In this document: positions 47,327 to 59,181 of the stretch, in pieces
Layout: every line of letters begins with the position of its first letter
Position numbering within the stretch: the stretch's first letter is position 1
DNA from: Gonapodya prolifera JEL478
Taxonomy: Eukaryota; Monoblepharomycota; Monoblepharidomycetes; Monoblepharidales; Gonapodyaceae
Length of the DNA: 64,000 bases
Direction of reading: 5' to 3'
NCBI GenBank assembly: GCA_001574975.1
Contig: KQ965742.1
Coordinates: 191,696-255,695 of the forward strand
Program-made: the position numbers and the translations under genes
Notes under the pieces: generated by a model
Database searches by the model: none
What the model saw: only the letters and a program-made list of their open reading frames with translations
Told to the model about the DNA's origin: nothing

Positions 47327-47659
47327 AGAAATACTTCTCGATTGGCAGTTCGTCAACCGACGGCCAAAGCACCGAAGGAAACCACCTTTGTAACCCAAAC
47401 CAATCGCTTCCCACCTAATCCCGCATCGATTCCTACTAAAAATTGACACGATCGAGTGCTTTACCTTGCCATCTCCTCGGGCTCCAACGTTCCGCCTGTT
47501 TCCTTCATCAACACCAGACCTTCGATTTCGAACAATCGGGAACACAAATCACCTGAAGCGGTGTTTCTCGGGAAACGATTGCAAACACACCTTCCTGTCC
47601 TTCTCTGGAAGTTTTACCCTGGGCCGTTTGAGCCAGAAGTCAGAAGTTCGAAACAGCAC

Positions 47660-49738
47660 ATGTCAGATACAGCCTCTGTTCGCGGCGGCCGTCGCACAAA
47701 ATCCTCTGCTGCCGATACTCTCCGTGACGATGAATCTGATGCGGACAATCGCTCCCGTAGAGGTACTCCGCCACCTCCCTCCGATAGAGTCACTCGGTCC
47801 AGGAAGGACTCTGTTGCGTCTTCCGTCTTGGGAGCCATTTCGGGGGGACCATCACGACGCAAACAGCGTAGAGACTCTAACGAGTCGGTAGCTTCAGACT
47901 TTTCCGTGGTCTCAGCGGCGACTGTCGCAACTGTTGCCACAGCTGTGGAGCTTGGAGGATCCAAGAGAACAATGGGTCCCCCACCCCCCGTCCCCCCTTC
48001 ACGACGCAGGGGGAGCGTCTCCTCTGTCGCTAATGGCTCTGCTCCCACCTCGAGTCACAGACGCCTGCCTTCTACGTCTTCCGTTTCAGGTCGGGCATCG
48101 AAATCGACTTCCTCTCACAAAGAAAAAGACAAGGAGAAAGAGAAGGAGAAGGAAAAGGAATTTTACATCCCCGAGCACGAGGTCAAAGCGCTCGGCCCTA
48201 TGCTCGATGACGACGTCAATCAAATTACTTTGAGAAATCGTGTTGTCAAGACAACACCGTGGTACGAGGAAGGAGAAGTTGGAAGAAGGTGTGTACATCC
48301 TGTTTCGTATTTATAGACAAACGGACCATATCTCACTGAACGATCACCTGCTTCTTCCACTCACATACTTCCATCCTCTACAGACTCAATCTGTTCTTTT
48401 TCTCTTATGATTATGGCCCTGGTGGTGAGGACCCCGACTCGGACAACGATGTTGACACCTTCAACGACATGGACTTTGAGTCCGATGCCCCTGGATCGCG
48501 GAAAGGTCGCTCTCTCGCCCCACCCCCCACTCCTGGTACGCCTCCCGCCGCCGCAGTACGTGTCGGTGGCGCAGCAGGTCCCACCCGCGCCAGCCGTCGT
48601 GTCGCAGCCCAGCGAACCGGCAAGGGCACGGACAAGTCCGCGAAGCCTCGCCGCGCCCCTGTTCGCCGCTTGCGGTGGGGCTCAGTCGCGATCGCAATCG
48701 TCGTGCTGGCGCTTTTGGGCTTGGGGCTCCTCTGGGTGGCGGGCTTGGGCGGTTGGGGACCTCTTGCAGAAGTGGCAAAGGGCCTTGCAAACGAGGCAGA
48801 CGAAGCTGCCGCTGCGGCGGCCGCGGCCGCGGCAGCTTCAACTACTGAGACCACAACCTCGGCCTCATGGGGGATGTTCGCACCCCAAGAGCCAGTGCCA
48901 CCGCCTCCCCCTCCGCCGCCGCCTCCACCTGTGAACCTGACTCCACGATCTCGCATTCTTCGATCGTACACTTCACCCACATATGAAGCGGCCCCCGTTG
49001 GTGTGCTTGGATGGGGTACGAAAGTGGTCCTCCGGTGGGAAGAAGCGTGGGGAGCTGGATCGTCTTTCTTTACCCGGAGTGTAAAGACTGCCAGGGGTGG
49101 TTTCCCAGAGAATGCTATCGGGCAGGGAAGCGAAGAGGAGAAGGGAAAGTGCTGGGGCATGAAAGGTTAGTCTTAATGCGGTGAAACGTCCTTTGCGACG
49201 GATGGGGAGAGCGCTCGTCGTTTTCTGATGATGGAGACTTGGACGAGTTCCCTTGCACACGGACTGATGGAAGCACGTTTTTCATTCTGATTGAATCTTG
49301 ACATGTTGAACTTTGCAACAAAACCCAAAATCTACAGGTCGCAATGGTCACCTTACCCTCTCATTCAGTGGCCGCATCCTCCCCACCAACCTTACCTATA
49401 CCCCTCCCCGTTTGAGCCCATCGAGCCCCACCCGGCTCACCCTGTATGCTCTCGTACCACCATTCGAGCAAGCCCTGGCGCTTCTGCGAAAGCCTGAGAC
49501 AACCCTCGCCGCACACCGCGGTATGTTTGCCCAGCTGACCACCCTTGAGATTGGAGGTGAAGGGATTCTGGATGCCCAAGTAGACGAGGATGTGTTTAAG
49601 ACGTACGAAAGGGAGGCTGGTGGCAAAGGCGCTGAGGTACTGGTCGTGGAAATTGTGAGGGAAGGTGGAGAGGATGCCGGGGCAGGGCCCTTTACGTGCG
49701 TCAGAGGTATCGGAGTGTGGGGTAGGGAGGTTGTCTGA
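47660..49738 (+). CDS. Divergent SUN-domain protein without coiled coil
   Basis: Inner nuclear membrane protein by family, linking chromatin to outer-membrane KASH partners. Three exons: 47660-48288, 48384-49165, 49338-49738. The nucleoplasmic part is Ser/Arg-rich with short motifs (SRRKQRRDSNE) and a KEK tract. A membrane helix (VAIAIVVLALLGLGLLWVAG) follows, then a short luminal stalk with an Ala run and a Pro run instead of the usual coiled coil. The SUN-like domain starts GKCWGMKG (an intron splits G|GT at the same place as in the second SUN gene), then RNGHLTLSFSGRILPTNLTY, and ends PFTCVRGIGVWGREVV, matching the YTCxYRxRVHGE end of SUN folds. Divergent enough that trimerisation is uncertain. 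Paralogue lies at 56200-59022. Confidence 0.75.
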
Positions 49739-50334
49739 GGATCGAGCGCTGGGTACGGGAAGCGGGTCACCGAAACCGGATTGTGCAGAAAGGGTGTCCC
49801 GCCTATGCGGCTGGGGTCACGCTGGGTCTTGGGGGTATCATCACAAAGAACTCTCGGTATGATTTTTCGATTAAAGTAAATATATTTCGCTTGTCACGAA
49901 TTGCTTGGTGGAGTTCACACAGCTTTCTCACAGTGCATCTCACATGCTGTCGCTGCCACGTTTCGTTCGAGCCCGGTTCATCCACAAACATTGACATGGA
50001 ATACAAATTTCACAAGTAATATCTCGTATCCGTCGCGGTGCGGGCCCGTGTGCGATTGAGAGAAGAATTTTCCACCGTTCCTTCGATCAGACTGGGAACC
50101 CCCCCCCNCCCGCCACAGCTTACGCAGGAGCTGAAGGTGCAGTTTGACTGTAAGTTTTGAACTTTTTGAACTGGTTTGAAGGAAGAGAGCAAAGAAACAG
50201 GAAGGGGAAGGTAAACTTCATGCTCAAATACATCTGAATTAGAAACGATTCGTAATGGAAATCTGACAATCTGATATCGGGCAATTGGTGGTATGGAGGG
50301 TTTCAGACTCCTCCTTTTTTGGTGCAGAAATAGT
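49739..50334. other. Convergent intergenic stretch
   Basis: Between the ends of the first SUN gene and the bHLH gene. It holds a C tract with one unresolved base at 50101-50110, the third C/G tract with an N in this window. No gene seen; a 3' exon of the bHLH gene could extend here if the donor at 50384 is used. Confidence 0.35.
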
Positions 50335-51219
50335 TCATTGTGAGAACATCGTAGTAACGCTGAAGAGCTCCACAATCAACTCACTTTGGCGTTTCCTGGA
50401 GGGCTCAGGAACACCCTTCAGGTGTGACTGCATCAAATCGTCTTCATCGTCCGCTACAGCCTCGAGGTATGTATCCTCGTGAGCCGTCAAATCCGCGAAT
50501 TCCTGGCCGAGGTCCCCTTCAGGGATATCGCCTTGCAGACGTGCGACCTCTTGTTTATAGAGAGCGTGTTCGTCGTTCAGCTGATCGTACTTGTTCCGGA
50601 GGTCGTCGAGCTCCACCCGAGAGGCGTCAAGTTGGGACGTGAGCTCGTTGATTCTGAAGAAAAATGTAGTGAACGAAGCCCAGCAAGGCACAAAAAGTAT
50701 CCAAGGAATGGCATGTTCAGACGATTTCCTTTGATTTTGCCAGAAAGAGAGGTCTCACGTTTGTTCAAGCATCAACCGTTCCAGTGCAGTTTTTTCCAAC
50801 AGAACGGCATGCGCCTGCTTTAATTCCGTGATGTAAGATGCTGCACGTTGCAGTAGTTTGCTCTTGGCCGTATCTCCGGCATCTGGTACAACCGCTGCCA
50901 GAGCGTCCATCCCCTTGTTTATGTTCATCCGTCGTCTCCTTTCTACCTCCTTGTGGTTCACTTTCTTCTGCCTCTCCAAAAACTGGTCTGCGTCATCTTG
51001 TACCATGAGAGCTCGATCGAGGTCCGCTGCCACGATCGGGATAAGCTGTGTTGCGCGGCTGCCGTTGGGTGCGGTAAGCGCGCCAACGGAGACCTGCACG
51101 GGGAGGTCAACTGGGGCATGTAATCCTGAGTCCAGAGTGGCCGCGAGAGAGGTGGATATGGGGAACAGGCCGAGTGTTGCTTGTTCACTCCCATCCGAGG
51201 GTTTTGTTCGACTGCTCAT
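50335..51219 (-). CDS. Basic helix-loop-helix leucine-zipper transcription factor
   Basis: Two exons (51219-50759 and 50653-50335) join as AC|A. The DNA-binding part is KKVNHKEVERRRRMNINKGM, with the His-Glu-Arg triad that reads E-box half-sites, then helix two (SKLLQRAASYITELKQAHAV) running straight into a heptad Leu zipper (LEKTALERLMLEQTINELTS, LDDLRNKYDQLNDEHALYKQ). This is the bHLH-Zip plan of Cbf1, USF and Myc. ATG 51219 (MSSRTKPSDG) is used; the in-frame triplet seven codons upstream is GTG. An upstream exon in 51240-51600 remains possible. The last codons after KRQ may belong to an intron. Diverges from the cyclotransferase-like gene. Confidence 0.8.
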
Positions 51220-51775
51220 GAATAAGGCTGGAGATGTCACGGAGACAAGACAGGACAGTACGATCTCGCCGGCGTTGTAGACCTGGTGAGTTCCTCGGGT
51301 GGAATCGAATCGGAGCTGAACGGCATGGCAGGAACAAATGCCCAGGGATTGAATGTGATGTTTCCGGTTTCAACGTAGGGAGGATTCGGGAGTCGTTCAC
51401 CGCTCAGGTTGGCCAACATTTCACCACTTCGTGGAAGAACGAAGATTCGCTCACCCTCTCTCGAACCACGTGACTTGGATGGGGTGGTCAGACAGTTTGA
51501 CCGCAGTTGCCCGGCAGGAAACAAAATGAAAACGGGGTGCAATATGAATATTTCCCTTCCATTAGAGTGTGTGGACATTTTAGCTAGCAAGTATTGATTC
51601 AAAAGGTCCCTAGTTGTCTCATTTTGGGAAGTGTATCACTACGGTTAGCGCACTTCGCGCTTTCGCAGCGTTTAAGTTGCTTCCGAGAGAGCGGTGGTAC
51701 GAAAGAGAATATGTTGAGTGAGGGTAGTTGGGCGGCGTCGTCCCGCTCTCCCCTAATATTCACCACGGCGCTAAG

Positions 51776-52765
51776 ATGGCTGGTCTGCCCATCGATCTAT
51801 CTGCTCTCCCTCAAGAAGGTATTCCGGTGTTTGTATATGGTGAGCAAAGGGGCGAGAGGCTTCTCGTCGACCACCGATGGGGAAAGAGAGCGATCACGGG
51901 AACTCAGAAGATGATCGCAATACAGTGTACAAGGTCGAATGGGCAGCACTCTCGTGAAGATGTGCAATGATGCATCTCCTTGCTCTCACGCTCGAATCTC
52001 CGCTGATTGCTCAATGCTGCTTAATCTCCGATGTGCGTAGGCACTCTGATGGCCCCCGAAGTCTACCGACGTGTGGTGGGAGGAGCAGCTTGGGCCCAGC
52101 GTCGATTCCCTACTTGGTGCCCTGCACGTCTTTGGGGCCACCGTCGACGGGCGGTTCGTGACCGACACTACCCTGCCGTGCAACCTGGGAGCGACGATGA
52201 ATGGGTTGATGGACTACTGGTCTGGGCAGAGAAGAAGGAAGACATCGAGAAGATGGACGAATGGGAAGACTACGTGGGTAGCCGTCGCTGGAAGATGATA
52301 CGTGGTGTTGTCCACTCTTTAACCGGACGTTGCACAAACACCTATCGTGCGGCACCGGCACATTGCTCTGCCTTAACTCTCGCTTAGGAGTACACTCGTA
52401 CTGCCGTGACAGTGGAGCTCCACCCCTCCCCCACGAGCGCACGTAGCTTACCAAGCTCACCAAACACTGCAACTGCAACGACCCCCCCGGTGATTCACCC
52501 TGCTGAAGTATACATCTGGAACATGGGATCTCGATACCTTTCGAAGCACGAATGGTCTTACGAAGAGTTCCGTCGTGACAAGCTTCCGGGTTGGGTGGAA
52601 TCTTACGAGGAGGAGCAAGTGCTCGACGACCTCGCCGTTGGAGAGTTTGGAGCCAATTACGAACACGACGCCGATGAAGGTGACAAGTCCCTGATTGGCA
52701 GCGTGGAGGATCTGAAAACAGGTTCCGACGGTAATTCCCCACTTCAACAAATTGTTATATCTTGA
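51776..52765 (+). CDS. Gamma-glutamylcyclotransferase-like (AIG2 fold) protein
   Basis: Three exons: 51776-51839, 52041-52273, 52388-52765. The first junction restores the fold hallmark VFVYGTLMAPEVYRRVVGG (TAT G|GC ACT). Next come PTWCPARLWGHRRRAVRDRH with YPAVQPG, then a glutamate in the EDIEKMDEWEDYEYTRTAV stretch, where the catalytic or structural acid of the LDxFEG-xYxR motif sits, and the C-terminal AEVYIWNMGSRYLSKHEW and EFRRDKLPGWV. An unusual Ser/Thr/Pro insertion (SPTSARSLPSSPNTATATTP) interrupts the late strands. About 224 residues. Fungal AIG2-like proteins of this plan are poorly characterised; activity on gamma-glutamyl peptides is inferred. Confidence 0.8.
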
Positions 52766-53411
52766 CATCTGACTAAGCGCAGAAAGGTTTTCTATAGCAT
52801 GTAAATTAAACATAGATGGCGTTAGAGATGAAAAGGGGAATTAAAAAAAAGAAAAATGCTACGACGGAACAGTTTCTGGCGGAGTTTTATGGCCGGAATG
52901 CTGCCCGGCCGTGGATCCCTGATCAGTCAGTAAATATATCTCCGTCGCCTCCGCGGAGCATTTCTGTGATCAAGTGCACTACAAAACACGAATAGATGCT
53001 GCGCAAAACCTATGTTGAGTTGTGGTGTGAAATCATGTACTTGCAAAATTGCAGTTATTCCCTTCAGAAGAGGAATTTCTCCCCTTTTGACTTCTTTATT
53101 GGTGACATCTCATGAATCTCAACCAGCCTTTCCTGCATTGGGTCCTATTGTGTCTTCCGACATATCTTTCCTTGCGCTCCATACTACAACTTAGCAAATG
53201 ATGATCTCCGGAGATGGGAGACGAGTGCACATAATGCATGGAAGACCTTCTCTAGAAGAAAAAGGGAGATTGCAAAAGTTAAATAGGAAAAATCTGGGCG
53301 GAAAGGACACCACCGAGTCGGACTGCCCAACCTTATTCGGGGTGCTGCTGTGTACAATTCGCCAAGTCATTTGTTCCGAACCACCAGCAGCGCGGCGCGG
53401 GTTCACCTGGT
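52766..53411. other. Intergenic stretch
   Basis: About 645 bp between two plus-strand genes. AT-rich near 52800-52860 (likely 3' end region of the upstream gene). No credible ORF, hairpin or RNA gene was seen; the remainder presumably holds the upstream region of the Zn2Cys6 gene. Confidence 0.35.
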
Positions 53412-54656
53412 ATGGAAGCAGTGGAGGGCGAAGATAAGGATCCCCATCCTGCCATCAACGCCGTCCAACTGCCATCGGCACCGGACATCGTGGGGGACGC
53501 CGATGCCAGCAGGGTGAGATACCGGGTGACCGGGAGAGGGGGGAAAAGACGGAGCTGTAACGAGGTATGTTCGATACAAGTCGGTGCCATCCAGGTAGAG
53601 GAGAGTTCACCGAGCCTACACACTTCCTGTGCGGCGCTCGTCATCGAACACTACCCAACCCGGTGGATTTTCTTTCAATACCCGGCCCAATCCGGAAATT
53701 TATCAGTGCTTCAATCAGAAGAAGACGTGCTCCAAGTGAGTCGAACATGGAACGTCAACCCTTCCCCACTGAAGATGCTATTAGCGATTAGTGAATATCC
53801 TTCGTGCCAGCGATGCCAGCGCCAACGCAAAGTCTGCACTTATCCAGACTTCGTAACCAACACCGGGTCACACGGGTCGAACAATGCTCCCTACCCGTTA
53901 CCGCCCTCTCGGGGCGCGGACGACCCACCTCCGATGGAGCCTCATTTGGGGACACAGGAACTCATCGACTCTGACGACCAAGTGAGCGCTGCGCTGCAAT
54001 GTATCTCATCTTTTGCGGTTTCAATTGACATCACTCTGACTGGCATACAGGCTGCTGTGGACCAAAGGGGGAAGGGATACCACCACTCCACCACTCCCCA
54101 ACCATGGTCGTACGCACCAATGCAAATACGCCGCGATCCGTCTACCGGAGATGGGTCCATCTCGAGTGAATGGAGCGACTCCGGCGCGCCTTATGAGCAC
54201 CCTACCCACGACACGACCTACCCTGTAAACCGCAAGGCCAGTATAGGTGGCCTTCCACCTATAACATCGATGGCATGGCCCGTTGGATCGCCTTCGGGAG
54301 TTTCCAAGCAGCTCCCTGTTCATCCCTCAGGAGGGCTGACCAGCTATCACTTTCCAGTTCCAATGCGGATGCCACCACCACCGTTTCCACCCCACATGCC
54401 TTTGGATAGAGCCGATGGCGACCCCTCATCTTCCACTGCTTTGTTTCGTCGAATCGAACGACTTGAGGGGATGGTTTGGGATCTCAGCGCTCGAAATGAG
54501 CGATTGGAACGAACAATCGAAGTACTCCAGAATGAGATCCGCATCCTCCGTGAAGCTCCCTTTCAGAGAGTGCCACAGAACACTCTCACGTCGCATAACC
54601 CCCACTTGGAGCAAATGCACCGACCGCCGCCTCCAATGCCGTACACCAACATCTAG
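53412..54656 (+). CDS. Zn(II)2Cys6 transcription factor
   Basis: The zinc cluster appears only after removing two introns: RRSCNE / CFNQKKTCSN / EYPSCQRCQRQRKVCTYPDF, giving C-x2-C-x6-C-x6-C-x2-C-x6-C exactly. Donor gtatgt follows AACGAG; the middle exon is TGCTTCAATCAG... to TCCAA; the third begins T GAA TAT at the gattag acceptor near 53788. So a middle exon of about 30 nt carries two of the six Cys. A third intron follows DSDDQ. The rest is Pro/Ser-rich, with a coiled coil (IERLEGMVWDLSARNERLER) near the C-terminus; no fungal-specific MHR domain is visible. Nuclear DNA-binding role is certain by family; target unknown. Confidence 0.85.
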   Translation: MEAVEGEDKDPHPAINAVQLPSAPDIVGDADASRVRYRVTGRGGKRRSCNEVCSIQVGAIQVEESSPSLHTSCAALVIEHYPTRWIFFQYPAQSGNLSVLQSEEDVLQVSRTWNVNPSPLKMLLAISEYPSCQRCQRQRKVCTYPDFVTNTGSHGSNNAPYPLPPSRGADDPPPMEPHLGTQELIDSDDQVSAALQCISSFAVSIDITLTGIQAAVDQRGKGYHHSTTPQPWSYAPMQIRRDPSTGDGSISSEWSDSGAPYEHPTHDTTYPVNRKASIGGLPPITSMAWPVGSPSGVSKQLPVHPSGGLTSYHFPVPMRMPPPPFPPHMPLDRADGDPSSSTALFRRIERLEGMVWDLSARNERLERTIEVLQNEIRILREAPFQRVPQNTLTSHNPHLEQMHRPPPPMPYTNI

Positions 54657-54890
54657 TTCTTGCAGGGTTCTTGTAAATAAATTTAGAAGCACTCGTTTTC
54701 CGCCCATCCCACTCGCTCGTGGCTCTCGGCAGAATGACGTTTCCTTCTTTCTGACGATGAGTTTTTTCACCGTGAAAGGGTGTCGGCAGAATGGCTTCGG
54801 ACCAGTCAGTCGGTAAAATCGAGAGATTTGATAAGAAAATGAACGCACTGGTCATCTACTGCCACAACGATCGCCGACGAAAGCTCTGTA

Positions 54891-56034
54891 ATGGATTTCT
54901 CGAGCGTGCCGTTCGAATCTCTTCCCATCGGTGTGACCGACGAACCGTCAAATCTTGAAGACCTCCCAGTTCACACCCAGTCTGCGATTCTGCACCATTT
55001 TCGCTACCTCCTCATTGCAGAGCGAAGATTCTTTCATGGGGACTTGGCTCGTCCACTTTCAATCGAAGCTGCTCGGGAGGAGCTGACGCCCGCCAGCAAC
55101 GACCACCATGAGACCCGTGTTGGGGTGGTTTCCGCCCTGCAGGGGTCCTCGAAGGAGCTTGCTGGGATAGTCAAGATAAAAATTGACTTCAAAACGGGGA
55201 AATGCACATTGAACGCTTGGGGTGATCCAGCTCGCGGATTACTTCTGTTTGGAGGCCTTTTCAAACACGCAGTCGTCACAAATTTGGAGCTTCTCAAGGG
55301 ATACGTCTCTACCGGGAAGTTTGTCAGCGGTGTTGTGCCGTGGTTGGACTTTTGGGTAGACAGTAAGGTTTCGGTTTGGGACCCCATTGCTGCAGAGGCA
55401 GGTCAGTTTGATATACTCACGAAGCGAGTCACTCTATACTAAACCACTCTCATTAGGCTTTATTTTCGCCCGTGTTTACAAAGTGCTTCGAAAAGATCTC
55501 AACGGAGATCTCGACGTGTCCCAATCAACTACCGATGCTGCTATTTCGTCCATGGGCTTCCGTATTGTGCCCTATGTATCCGAGCATGACGCTCAAAGCG
55601 TGTGGCAGTGCCAGCAAGAGGCCTTTCGGGACCATTATGGTCACATTGAGGACCAGTCTTTCAGTGATTGGATCAAAGACGTTGAAGGACCTGGCCAAGG
55701 GTATAACCCGGAGCTATTCACAGTTGCTTGGACCTCCCCCTCCCCACTTTCCCCGTCTCCCAAGGTTGTCGGTGGGGTTTTAGCATACGACAGGTCTTAC
55801 ACCGTTGAGGGGAAAGCGTTTGTCTATCTCGTATTTGTTCGGAAAGAGTTTCGACAGAAGGGGCTAGGGAGCGCGTTGTTGCAGCTGGCGTTTGCAAAGC
55901 TCCGTGAGCGGGGATACGATCATTTGACACTTTCGGTCGACACGGAGAGCAAAACAAATGCTGGGGCAATTTATGACAGGGCGGGCATGTATAGAGTTAA
56001 AGAAAGCTGCTTGTGGAGGAAGACATTGCTGTAG
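54891..56034 (+). CDS. Tandem GNAT-fold N-acetyltransferase-like protein
   Basis: Two exons (54891-55401 and 55457-56034) join as G|GC. The second half is a clear GNAT domain: FVYLVFVRKEFRQKGLGSAL (the R/Q-x-x-G-x-G acetyl-CoA loop reads RQKGLG), LQLAFAKLRERGYDHLTLSV and the late TNAGAIYDRAGMYRV. The first half (THTQSAI..., AGIVKIKIDFKTGKCTLNAW, LNAWGD and following) looks like a degenerate or different GNAT-like unit with a conserved FxTGxxxSG-type region (KGYVSTGKFVSGVVPW). The two-domain plan resembles mycothiol-synthase-type GNATs, an analogy from layout only. Acceptor substrate unknown. Confidence 0.75.
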
Positions 56035-56199
56035 CGGGTTGTTGTGTTGAGCAGGTTGTCGTTAATGTGTTGAATGGAAATTCAGTGGCCTGTGCACACA
56101 ATCAATGCTGGCAACTTCATTCTCAACATCCTTGACCTCTCCCACTTTCTCCCTTTCTTATTCCTTGAGACTTATATTTTCGATTCGGGCCACCTCTTG

Positions 56200-59022
56200 A
56201 TGCCAGCGCCATCACCACGGAAGACCCGGCGGACCCGCCAATCCACAACCAACGGCGAGGCCCCTCCTGCGCCTTCCACTCGAGCTCCACGACCTCGCCG
56301 TAAAGCATCACGTGCGTCGGCTTCCTCAGAATCTGACTATGATCTTCAGGATGATGCGGATGGCAAGTCCAACGCATCTTCGGCACCTTCGCACGCGGAC
56401 CTGGTGGACGCATCTTTCCCGGACGCCCTCGGAGCGGATGTATCTGAAGTTGGGTTCGTGGATCATATGGACTTGATGCACGCGCCCAACGGATCGCAAC
56501 ATGAAAATCGAGGACAACCGCGGGGGGACTTCTTTTCGTCCGGTGTCGGCGCTTTGAGCTATGCGGTTGGGCCGGCAAGCTCTAGAACAGGCCATGGGAT
56601 AGGAGGACCTGTTCTAGGGCCAAGTTACAAACCTGTAGCCCGACCAGCGAACGGCGTGAAGGGTCAATCGGACGGACCTTCTCGGCGATTGGAACCTTCC
56701 AGCGAATCAAATGCAACAACTGCCACCACGACAACCTCGGCGTCGGATAAGGAGAACGATGGTGCTCCTGGTGTCGGTGCATATCGCCGTCCAGGAAAAG
56801 TACCGCCGTCAGAGGCTCCTCCAAAACGGTCGAAGCAAGCTGCTGCAGGTCCTTCACGAAATACCGTAGACTCACCATCAGTACGTCTCGGCGACGACCT
56901 GACGCATCTCACCATCTCAACTCCATCGAGAGCTTACGAAGGAGGGCCCCGTGGTGTCCTTGCAGCCATCATGAGTCCTCTGATGTATGTGAAGGAAGAG
57001 GTAGTGAGCGCCGTGAGGAAAGCAGAGGATGAAGCTCGAGCCAATGGTGTTGTTGAGGCTGTGAATGGAGATGATGGTGAAACACCTCGGAAGAGGCAGA
57101 AGGGGAAAGGAAAAGCCAGAGCTGACGGCCTTGGAGACGATGAAATTGATGGTGTTATCGTATCAACTGGAGGGCTTAGATGGGGCAGAGGAGGTGGGTA
57201 GACTGTTTGAACCCGCATTCGTTCGTTATGCCTAATCGACTTGGATATCCCAAAGCAGCACCCATCACGCGATATTGCCTTTTCCTTGCCATCCCGGTTA
57301 TTTTCTTGCTCCTCCTTCTCATATTCCCTGGCGCTCCGGCCGACCCTCTTCCAACTCCCACTCCTGGACACTCAGGTGATTCCGCGTCTCCAGATCAAAT
57401 ACCTGTGGTGACACCGGCTCCGAAGCCGCTTCCGGAAGCGGAACTGAATGTAACATCAGAAACCACGGAAATGGAGGTACCTCCGGCCCCCTCTGGAGCC
57501 GTTGACTCCTTCTTCCGCGGTTTGACGGTTGGCTTTGCGCGCCTTCGAACCCTCCTTCTCGGGGACTATGCAACCCGTGCTGATCTTGCAGCTGCTCTAG
57601 AAAAGCTGGAAACCCGTGTTGTGGAAACCACAACACGCGTTGCGCGTGATGCTGCCGAGGCAAAAGAAGCTGCGAAGAGAGCAGAAGAGGAAGCCCGCGA
57701 GGCTGCTGAAGATTCTAAGGCGGCTGCGGTAGCTGCTGCTGCCGCTTCCAAGGTTAAACCTACCGGAGGAAGTGGTCCAATCGTTTGGGACGCGAAGCTT
57801 GAAGATCGATTACGTAAACTCGTCGAAGAAGTAGCACCAGTCGCTGCTGTCGCGCGCAAAGGTCCGGACGGCCATTGGATAATGGACACAACCTTTTATG
57901 AATACTTGCGTGCGCGTCTCTCGGATGGTGTACCTTCTGCGAAGGGAGAAGGTGGATTCGTCACAGCAGATGCCAAGGGATGGCGCGCACTCTTGGACAA
58001 AGTGGAAGGCGATGTCGCAAAGTTTGTGGACGAGAGGGCACGCGATATGGTGGACGGTCGTGTTGTGGAGCGGGACGAAGTTGTCGAAATTGTTCGTCGA
58101 CAAATGGAGAAAGAGGTCAAAGATGGCGCAGTGCAAAAGGCGCTCGAGAAGTTTGTGGGGGAGGCGGGTATTCATCCGGAAAGTGGAAAGGGAGGGGATG
58201 ACTTGCTGGCAGCTGTACTCGATCGGCACCTCGCTTTGTATGGAGTGAGGAGAGCAGACATGCCCGACTACGCCGCTGAATCCACTGGAGGATCTGTCGT
58301 CAGAGAGCTAACCACAGGAACCTACATGATGAGGCCCACTGGCCCTATCTCCGGATTGTTTGGTTGGGTAACTGGAGTTGGAGTTCAAAGGTTTCCCCCA
58401 GCTGAAGCAATCAGAGGCGGATCGGCAACTCCTGGAGAGTGCTGGGCAATGAGAGGTTAGTCTTTCCTCGTCAATTATCAACGGTTGATGGTTGAAGGAA
58501 GATTTGGTTTCATCATTTGTAGGAACTTATGGCAACCTCACAATCCGCCTTTCAATTCCTATACATGTCACATCTTTCACCGTGGAGCATCTTCCACCCT
58601 CTTTGGCACCCAACCCGACAGAAGGATGGAAGTCGGCACCTCGGAACATCAGCTTTCACGCGATTGTTGACGTACGCGAATTTAAAGACACATCTGGGGC
58701 TTCAGGGAGCGTGGAGATTGCGCGAACAACATATGATCCATTCGCTGATGCTGGATGGAAAAGGGTGGAGGTCACGCAGGAAGGAATTGAGAAGATGGCA
58801 GCCGTTTTCACGGAAAAGGCACTCGCGCGGGGGGGTATTAAAAAAGACGGAGAGAACGACGATCGCCGTCTTCGAAAGCCCTTCGTGGACCATGTTCAAG
58901 TGCGTATTGAATCGAACTGGGGAAACAAATTGTACACCTGTATTTACAGGGTGCGGGCACATGGTGAAGTGAGGAAAATGGCAGGCGCACTAGCCACTGC
59001 TGGTATTGGTAATCCTATTTGA
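56200..59022 (+). CDS. SUN-domain protein with long coiled coil
   Basis: Three exons: 56200-57193, 57256-58455, 58523-59022. The long nucleoplasmic region is basic and Ser/Pro-rich (MPAPSPRKTRRTRQ, KRQKGKGKARADG). After the first junction (GGA G|CA GCA) comes a membrane helix (CLFLAIPVIFLLLLLIFPG), a luminal Pro linker, and a coiled coil of about 80 residues (DLAAALEKLETRVVETTTRV, AKEAAKRAEEEAREAAEDSK). The SUN domain begins GECWAMRG and, after the same-phase intron as in the first SUN gene, continues TYGNLTIRLSIPIHVTSFTV and EH, ending IESNWGNKLYTCIYRVRAHG and E. The KASH-binding lid and terminal strand look complete. It should form LINC complexes with outer nuclear membrane partners. Confidence 0.9.
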
Positions 59023-59181
59023 AATTCGATAATGAGATCCTTCAATAAAATTTTCGTTTGTATGTAACAAACCAGCTGTGGCCTGTCTGCCGACACCACC
59101 TTCGTTTCGGGTTCTGTCAATGAACCATCAACTTCAGGAGGCCTGGGAACTATGTGACTTTTTCTCTCATAAACACTTGCG

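Noticed and set aside
48411-49160. 249-codon minus-strand ORF with an Ala run and Gly run
   Set aside because: Antisense of the first SUN gene exon; its runs mirror the Ala and Pro runs of the real protein.
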